Shown here: piece after piece, positions 57,924 to 64,000 of the stretch | Layout of the letters: every line of letters begins with the position of its first letter | How positions within the stretch are numbered: the stretch's first letter is position 1 | Notes under the pieces: generated by a model | Databases searched by the model: none | Told to the model about the DNA's origin: nothing | The model's input: the letters and a program-made list of their open reading frames with translations, nothing else | Source of the DNA: Steinernema hermaphroditum | Taxonomy: Eukaryota > Nematoda > Chromadorea > Rhabditida > Steinernematidae | Assembly: GCA_030435675.1 (NCBI GenBank) | Contig: CM059623.1 | Location: forward strand, 4,366,012-4,430,011 | Length of the DNA: 64,000 nt | Direction of reading: 5' to 3' | Translations under genes and position numbers: made by a program

Positions 57924-60346
57924 GCCGAAACGAATACAAAGGTGTGCTACCCGTTGAATACTGAAAATAAATCAGCCGATCAATGATCATCGAGCAGCAC
58001 GAAATAAGAGCGCGCGCATTCACGATACACTGAACTTTTGTCTACTCGCAAATGTCACGTAGAAAGTTCAGTCTGAACAGTCCAAAAGGAGAGAGTGCAT
58101 CTTGCTAAAGTTTCGTTGATTTTACAGAACAGAAAAAGTCGTAAAACAGCCACTTGTTTGAAAGGAAAATGCGTGAAAGTCACAGTGATCAGATGACTAT
58201 GCGACTGGTGATTCATTCGTTGTGGATACGCTTTCGACGGTAAAATTGCGAAATCTATCACTGTTCATTGTTCATTATCAGTAGCTCGAATATTCGTGCA
58301 GCAGCTATGATGAGTGTGGAAGTTCTCCAAGGAGAAGCCAGCGCATTTATCTCTGAAAATACCGATTTGCAACTGACACGGAGGGATACGAACCACGCCA
58401 CATCAATTTTGAGATCTGGAGAGAACATATCGCGATTTGAATCTGAGCTCAGTGTCTAAATCACGTAAAATTTAAGTAAGCAAGCAAGGAAAAGCACACG
58501 ATCCAAAATCCAACCCTCGAACATTCAACATGGACAGCCAAAAGTCATCAGAAAACAGTAAGAAGAAGAAAACAGGTTGTCCAGGCGGATGGCGACGTAG
58601 CGGATAAAACACAAAAGCTACTGAACCGTAGACTGTCTCTTGTCTAGTCGTAGCGCACTTGTCGTCTAATGCACTTTATTTGTCTACGCGACGAAAGATT
58701 TGTCTCAAAAATTCAAATGCAAATTTGGAAATGCCCAACGCAGCCTGCAAAAGCCGCTGAGTATCAGCGGTGTTTCCCGCAAGCGAGACATACAGGCTGA
58801 TCGTCTCGGGACCCACCATCCACGAAACCACGCAAAGTCAAAGTCATTTTCGTTGTTCGTGTGGATTGAGTCACGGCCATGACCCTTATCCTGGTGTTAC
58901 TGCTGACCGGACGATCTACCATCGTGGTTCTCTTCGACTTTCGGTTAAATTAACTTATATCGGCACTGTGGTCAATTGGAGACTGAATCGCTCTCCCTAT
59001 TTTGGCGTCGTTGAACAAGTTGCTTTCAGCTTCGAAGGGAACCTTCCAAAGTGTCCGCCTCACCGGTACCTACCAACTCGCCGACGCACGAGATGTGCTA
59101 GCACATTTGCGCGCCTGATTTTTTTCTGTACCAGATTATGACCACGCGATTTACGCGTGCAATACTCTACTCTTGCAACCCTTTGTGCCCGGACAGACCC
59201 ATTCCTTGCTTTGTCCCGAAGCCACAACGACTACAGGGCTCGCTTTAAATTTATAGACTTACATTTAAGCATAGACCTGAGCCTCAGCCAAGCCTAGATG
59301 TCAGGCCGCACGCAAAAATGAATACGGGGCTCGCTTCGCTCGCCCGAAACCTTAAATATCTAGGTATAGCCCTAAGCCGAAGCCGAAGCCGAAGCCGAAG
59401 CCTAAGCCAAGCCGGAGTTTGCCGAAGCCGCTACGACTGCAGTGTTCGCCCTTCGGGCTCGCATAAAATCAGCATGAGTAAGTTTAAGCCGTAGGCTAAG
59501 CCAAGTCCGGAGGCTAGTCCATGCACTAAAATGAGTGCGGGGCTCGCTTCCATCACCCGCAACCTCGGATGCCCAGACACTAAGGCGCCAGACTGTGACC
59601 GCGCCAAATCTGAGTGTATGTATCGCATTTCCTGGCGGCGCATTGGGTCCTGGACGGGAAAGAAGCAAATCTATGTTGTTACTTGATAAATTCTACATCT
59701 CCTAGTGCCCTTGGCCTGGTTCTAACATTTTAAAACTTAGGGTAAATCGGCAATTGAAACTTCTTCTGTGACCGCCACTGTACGCGCAAAACAGAGAGCA
59801 AATACGATGTGTTTTTAGACGCAGCGCTTTTTCGAGTTTTCTGTCGGCGAGTTGGGGGTCGGCGAGTCGGGGGTGTCCTAGGTCAACGGTCAGGTGCATA
59901 GATGTTATGGATCTCGTCGGTGAGTTGAAACAAACGGGCCGTGTTGGTTAAAACCAGAGTGGGTCAGCGAACGGAACCCGCACATGTTCGACTTTTTGTG
60001 TTTAGTTCGATTAGAGATTTGAAATCCTAGCAGTTGGGTGTGGCGATGTGACCGCGAGTTCTGCACCAGAGCGTGTCACTTTGAATGTGCCAAATGGCCA
60101 AGATCACACTCCATCCCCTCCCATCTAGACGTTCTGGAACAAAGCCCTTTGTGTTGAAGTGTGAACCAACGAGAAGGAGATTGCACGCCGTGCTCACATT
60201 TGAGTCTTTCTAGCCCGCCATAGCATTCGGGATTGAACGAAATCCTCTTGGCTTCGCTCCGCAATTGCTAGTTATGATTCGCATCCGTGACAGCTCGATG
60301 TGTACTATACTCTCGACCCCCATAAACTCTCGTCCTTTTCAGAGCA
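57924..60346. other. Intergenic, repeats only
   Basis: No gene recognised. It holds telomere-like hexamers at 59369-59413 and a duplicated segment (near 59308-59350 and 59523-59567, sharing cggggctcgctt). A plus-strand frame at 58770-59141 shows no motif. Confidence 0.4.
59369..59413 (+). repeat. Degenerate GCCTAA/GCCGAA hexamer array
   Basis: Seven hexamer-like units (gcc(c)taa, gccgaa x4, gcctaa, gccaa). GCCTAA is the complement of the nematode telomere unit TTAGGC. Looser units continue to about 59520 (ggctaagccaag). Confidence 0.6.
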
Positions 60347-61453
60347 ATGGATCTTCTCCCTGTCGTCTTCTACGAGGATCTGGCGGACACTCTCCATCGA
60401 TCCTACGTCCCAGAAGAGTACTCGGACAGGGAAGACGAAGACTTCTACTGTCCACACGTGGCTCGTTTGTATGAACTGAATCTGCCTCCCTCATCCAGGA
60501 ACGTCATCCAGAAGTACAAAGAGAACCAGCCAACCTTCAATGTTGGTTGCTGTGTGGGCATCGAACAGGAGGGCGAAGGGTTCTGTCTCAACATGCACAT
60601 GGTCACCGACGAATATGACGAGTTTGTGGAGGAAAAGGACATTCTGAGGACGTTCTACAACAAGTACGAAGTGTTCCGGTCGCTGCAGTTGGGCCTCGGA
60701 CTGTGCAGCTTCTGTGAATGCAATTGGGTGGAGGAGGACGACGACGATGACGAAGAGAATGAGAGTCGCCGAGTGTCGCTCTCCGAAGAAGCGTTCGAGA
60801 AAGTGACCACCCAGCTGAAGACCTACCGTCACTTCCATAAAATCGGACTCGACTTCGAGTCCGCTGTTTGCAAGCAGCTTCTGGAGACCTTCAAGGGGAC
60901 CCTCGAGTGCACCCATTTAGAGGTGAAGAGCGGTGAGGGTGAAGAGCACGTCGACGTCCTCGCCGATTTCCTGAGGGCCCAGGCGCGTGTTGGGAAACTT
61001 CAGAAGATCGTGTTCGAAGCGGAAATTCCGCTCTCCCTCATTGACGTTCTAGTCGAGATCCTCGGCCAGAAGCAGTTCATATACGCGGATTTTAACGGAA
61101 CCCAGGGAGAGAACGCTGTCGGAGCACGTCTTGTGGATCGCCTCGTCGAGAAATGGAGGGCCGAAGAGGCGCCCACCTTCAAGTTCTCAATGACCCTGAG
61201 AGGATGTAGAGAGGGAGGTCAAAGCCTAAATTGGAAGAAGGCCGTGCAGTATATGCACACTTCGAAGTGCATCAAAGAAAAACACCGAAACAAAAAAGAC
61301 TGGTTCCTGGTCGATGAAACCGGTGTAATCTGGAACGTCGTATTCAGCGACGCACCTTATGACCCAAACAACAAAGCTTGGGACAATCAGCCGGATCCAG
61401 TGGAAGAGGACGAAGCCGAAGGACCCGAATCTAAGAAGATGCGACTAAACTGA
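60347..61453 (+). CDS. F-box-like family protein, intronless (member 2)
   Basis: A 368-residue frame with a start matching the other two members (MDLLPVVFYEDLADTL). A poly-acidic run (VEEDDDDDEENES) lies near residues 125-140 and a basic/acidic tail ends SKKMRLN, which may act as a nuclear signal. Between are heptad-like hydrophobics and aromatic residues without a named domain. AATAAA at about 61537 follows the stop by about 85 bp. The best reading is a lineage-specific F-box-like adaptor; function is unproven. Confidence 0.75.
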   Translation: MDLLPVVFYEDLADTLHRSYVPEEYSDREDEDFYCPHVARLYELNLPPSSRNVIQKYKENQPTFNVGCCVGIEQEGEGFCLNMHMVTDEYDEFVEEKDILRTFYNKYEVFRSLQLGLGLCSFCECNWVEEDDDDDEENESRRVSLSEEAFEKVTTQLKTYRHFHKIGLDFESAVCKQLLETFKGTLECTHLEVKSGEGEEHVDVLADFLRAQARVGKLQKIVFEAEIPLSLIDVLVEILGQKQFIYADFNGTQGENAVGARLVDRLVEKWRAEEAPTFKFSMTLRGCREGGQSLNWKKAVQYMHTSKCIKEKHRNKKDWFLVDETGVIWNVVFSDAPYDPNNKAWDNQPDPVEEDEAEGPESKKMRLN

Positions 61454-62945
61454 AGTGTTAACTGATTTCGTAATGTCTTTATCGACGCTTTGGTCGACAA
61501 TTTGTGATTTGAATACTAAGATCCGAAACAAGAGTCAATAAAATCACTAATGTCAGTTGGTGTTGGGTTGTAGAGCAAGCCGTCCGGGCCCACAGTACCC
61601 CCACACCTTCTCTGAATGCCGCACTTCCCAAAGAATCCCTCTCCCTGCTCAATTCTTGGCCTCTACACTCCTCTCTCCCTCATTCTAACCTCATTCCTTC
61701 TCTCATCGCAGCCTCTTTATTACCTCATCCTTCATCCTCACTACCGTCTTCACCGCTTCCCCGGCCACTTAATCTCACGCATCCGTCGAGCTAATTTCCC
61801 AGCTAATATCTCAATTGCGAAAATTACGCGCAGTGCGCGTAATCGGCGTGCACCGCCGCCTCTTTCTCAAGAGTACAACCATCGATCATTTGACACATTG
61901 AGGCGCGCCATTTCAGTTCAGTCAGTCATCTCGCGCGCGGACGTCTTACGCATATCAGATAAGCTGCAGAGAACATGTTGCGCACGGGACAAAGGGCGTT
62001 ATGCAAGCAGCCATTTATTGGTGTTGTTCTTCAGAAGTGTTTAGTTATTGTAGTTTATTGGTTTAATCAAATAAAATAGAAAAAAAGCGAATAAAAAGTC
62101 AAGGAAAGAGGCACGTACGCGTGACCGGTTCAAATGTCACCAAAGGGGCACTTTAGACAGACGTCTAAAAGTCATTTTTGAATAAATTCAATTGTAAGAC
62201 CGGTAGGAAAACGAAAAACGGAAGAAAATAACCGATCTCACGCTTTAGAGCTCTGAAAATGGCCCTATAGACTTCTGATACTTGAGACTTCTGTCCAAGG
62301 TGCTCTTTTGAAACATCTTCCACATTCGTATGTGTAGAGGACTGGTCCTGTGACAATACACCTTTCAATTTTTAGTTATTTAACGAGTTCTTTTAAAGCG
62401 TCCTCTTTTTTCCTGAAGGAATATTAGAATCTTTTATTCGGATCCCACACATAACCATCCGTACACTTTATGGTATCCTTAAAAACTGTCATTTTGTCAC
62501 GTTCACGTTCAAACAGTCACGTTTTCGAAGTAATTAGTTGGAGAAGGAACACTCTAGGACTCCAGTATTTCATACTCAAAATAAAGATAAGGGGCATGCG
62601 ATGCGAGTAGAAGCATCACATCAGTTTCAGAGCACGGCCAAGCGGGAAGCCGATCTTCTGTATCTTGTGTGGGAGAGGGGAGTCGGGAGGCGATGACGAG
62701 CTTCTAAGGCACGTGTATAAAACGATAGGGATGCGCAAAACAAGAAACAGTAAACTGATGTGAAAAAGCGGGCGTTTAAAAGTTAATAGTTTAACTATTC
62801 GCTGAAAAGTTGAAGAGAGTAGCATTGCATTCATGAAATCTATCGAGTGTAGCACAGCGATGCTAATCGAATCCGAAATCCTAACGAAATCATAAAATGA
62901 GTCCGATTTCGAGTCCTTATACAACACTGAGAAACCATTTTATTG
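61454..62945. other. Intergenic with one MITE A copy
   Basis: A plus-strand frame 61616-62044 is Leu/Ser/Pro-rich and unrecognised; the rest is AT-rich. Confidence 0.4.
62140..62322. repeat. Hairpin MITE family A, copy
   Basis: Ends ggggcactttagacagacgt and cttctgtccaaggtgctctt are inverted; the centre is gtaagaccggtagg...aaccgatctcac. Confidence 0.65.
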
Positions 62946-63797
62946 TCATTCAACATCAATAAGCGTTGGAGTTGTCTTCACAAACAAGCCACGTACACCC
63001 AAGTAGGCACTGAACTGTCCATACGGTGTGCGCCACACGAATCGTTCGTGTTGTTCGGTCAAGAGGTCGTTGTGATACTCTCGTAGCTGGTCCTCGGAGA
63101 TAGTGGAGGCGAACGAAACGCTCCGATCTTTTGTTTGGTCGAGCCACAGGACATCCAGCACTTCGATGTCAAACTGGAGATCTGAGGGGAGATTGACGAC
63201 GGGAGACGTTGTGTTCTTGACGTAGTTCAGGAAGAAGTCTTTTGTGCTTTCTGGCCAGTAGTCAAGGAAATGCACCTCAGCAGCGCCTCCTGCCTCTGTG
63301 TGGCTTCGAAGGAACTCTTCGCTGACATCCTTGAAGTACGGTAGAGAGATTGTGGACAGTTGACATTTTTGGTCGAATATTCTCAAGATTCTGAAGGCGA
63401 CTTCTCGATCGAGGCCGAAAAGATAGAGATGAAACTGGGAGTTGTGGACGAGCTGGGCTGAAACGAACGGAAGAAGGCTGGAGAATAGGTGACTGCTGGA
63501 AATTTCGATGTTTTGATCAGTGCTGTGGTCTCTCAGAAAGACGGCGTTTTGCACACGTACATACCGCCAGTTGATGCTTAACAGATCCGACAAAGAGTGA
63601 TTCCGCCCACAGCCTTCGAAACGATACCTCCAAGAGTTCAAAGCGTCATCTCGGATGAGAAAGAACTCGTAGCTGACACGATGAAGAGAATGTCTCTGGG
63701 CTACTGCGCTCCATGTGCCTTTGGTCTCTGCAAGGTACAAGGGACTCGAGAGAAGGCTGATTACGTCATCACAGAACCGGTAAGGAAGTCTATCCAT
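62946..63797 (-). CDS. F-box-like family protein, intronless (member 3)
   Basis: The minus-strand frame gives 283 residues if it starts at the family-like MDRLPYRFCDDVISLL (ATG 63797); an upstream ATG at 63815 would add six residues (MPTRSS). I prefer the downstream start because it aligns with the other two members. The body is rich in aromatic and hydrophobic residues with no named domain, and ends FVKTTPTLIDVE. AATAAA (minus strand) lies directly after the stop, at about 62939-62944. Possible ubiquitin-ligase adaptor; function inferred only from the family. Confidence 0.7.
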   Translation of the reverse strand: MDRLPYRFCDDVISLLSSPLYLAETKGTWSAVAQRHSLHRVSYEFFLIRDDALNSWRYRFEGCGRNHSLSDLLSINWRYVRVQNAVFLRDHSTDQNIEISSSHLFSSLLPFVSAQLVHNSQFHLYLFGLDREVAFRILRIFDQKCQLSTISLPYFKDVSEEFLRSHTEAGGAAEVHFLDYWPESTKDFFLNYVKNTTSPVVNLPSDLQFDIEVLDVLWLDQTKDRSVSFASTISEDQLREYHNDLLTEQHERFVWRTPYGQFSAYLGVRGLFVKTTPTLIDVE

Positions 63798-63842
63798 GGA
63801 GGAACGAGTGGGCATTGCTAGGCGTTACAAACACCAATTGCT

Positions 63843-63992
63843 TCATGTGGTGTGACTTTGTGCATTCACGCTTTCTCGCGATCCCTTTGTTCCTCGTTGA
63901 ATCTGTGATTTGGTCATGTCGCCACTCAAGACCGTTCCATCAACCATGCGAACATCGAAGTAGCTCTCTTCTTCTCCGATCTCGACTAGCAT
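63843..63992 (-). CDS. Coding-like tail of a gene running off the window
   Basis: A minus-strand frame, open to the window edge and ending in TGA at 63843, reads MLVEIGEEESYFDVRMVDGT, then a Gly/Ser/Lys-rich end. It looks coding for its first 30 residues. Its stop is only about 27-45 bp upstream of the start of the next minus-strand gene, so the two could be an operon pair or a split gene. The true start lies beyond 64000. Confidence 0.3.
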   Translation of the reverse strand: MLVEIGEEESYFDVRMVDGTVLSGDMTKSQIQRGTKGSRESVNAQSHTT

Positions 63993-64000
63993 CCTTTACA

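Noticed and set aside
58330..58440. ggttcgtatcc on the minus strand as a tRNA
   Set aside because: A B-box-like word is present but no A box at proper distance and no acceptor or anticodon stem can be formed.
61560..61690. HTFSEC-like segment as a LINE zinc-finger tail
   Set aside because: Only one Cys/His pair is convincing and the frame ends soon after; no reverse-transcriptase block lies upstream.
1..64000. CRISPR arrays, bacterial operons, riboswitches or phage genes
   Set aside because: Intron structure, tRNA form and gene families are eukaryotic; no regularly spaced repeats or Shine-Dalgarno-led operons were seen.

Overview
The window is eukaryotic and most probably from a nematode. 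Coding genes are split by introns of only about 40-50 nt with TTTCAG/TTTTAG-type acceptors, and several start codons lie just after an acceptor-like site with no visible upstream exon, as expected for spliced-leader trans-splicing. Recognisable proteins fit an animal of this type: RNA polymerase II subunit RPB4, a CAF1/CNOT7 deadenylase, an MCM6 fragment and an anion-type Cys-loop receptor. Three divergent genes share an N-terminal F-box-like start and look like a lineage-expanded family. I cannot name the species; a rhabditid/Steinernema-like worm is only a guess.

Layout. 0-2.5 kb: decayed minus-strand sequence with an envelope (phlebovirus-G2-like) remnant and an RS/Ser-rich tail. 3.6-4.5 kb: a Merlin (IS1595-like) transposon with intact ends, a target duplication and a broken transposase. 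4.5-11.6 kb: scattered coding-like pieces (an Arg-rich exon, a two-exon 83-aa ORF), a pogo/Tc5-like transposase remnant, tRNA-like repeats and a non-LTR retrotransposon tail. 11.7-13.3 kb: two solid plus-strand genes, a TSP1-type membrane protein and RPB4. 13.4-21.5 kb: repeat-rich, with one tRNA-Ala(AGC). 22.0-24.2 kb: a minus-strand Cys-loop channel gene, nine coding exons before the last 48-nt intron and ten in all. 25-27.3 kb: small minus-strand coding pieces and a 1.1-kb foldback element with TTA duplications. 27.3-43.9 kb: a near gene desert with one isolated channel-like exon. 44-47.2 kb: an inverted duplication of a small secreted-protein gene. 47.3-50.1 kb: a three-exon secreted cysteine-rich gene. 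50-52 kb: hairpin MITEs and a truncated LINE. 54.7-63.8 kb: the gene-dense end, with an MCM6 5' fragment, three F-box-like family genes and CNOT7.

The genes do not form an obvious pathway. Two themes stand out: basal gene-expression functions (RPB4, CNOT7, tRNA) beside fast-evolving secreted and F-box-like genes, and a high load of small DNA transposons and MITEs that have shaped most of the intergenic space. Exon coordinates were worked out by hand from reading frames and splice consensus, without alignments or transcripts.
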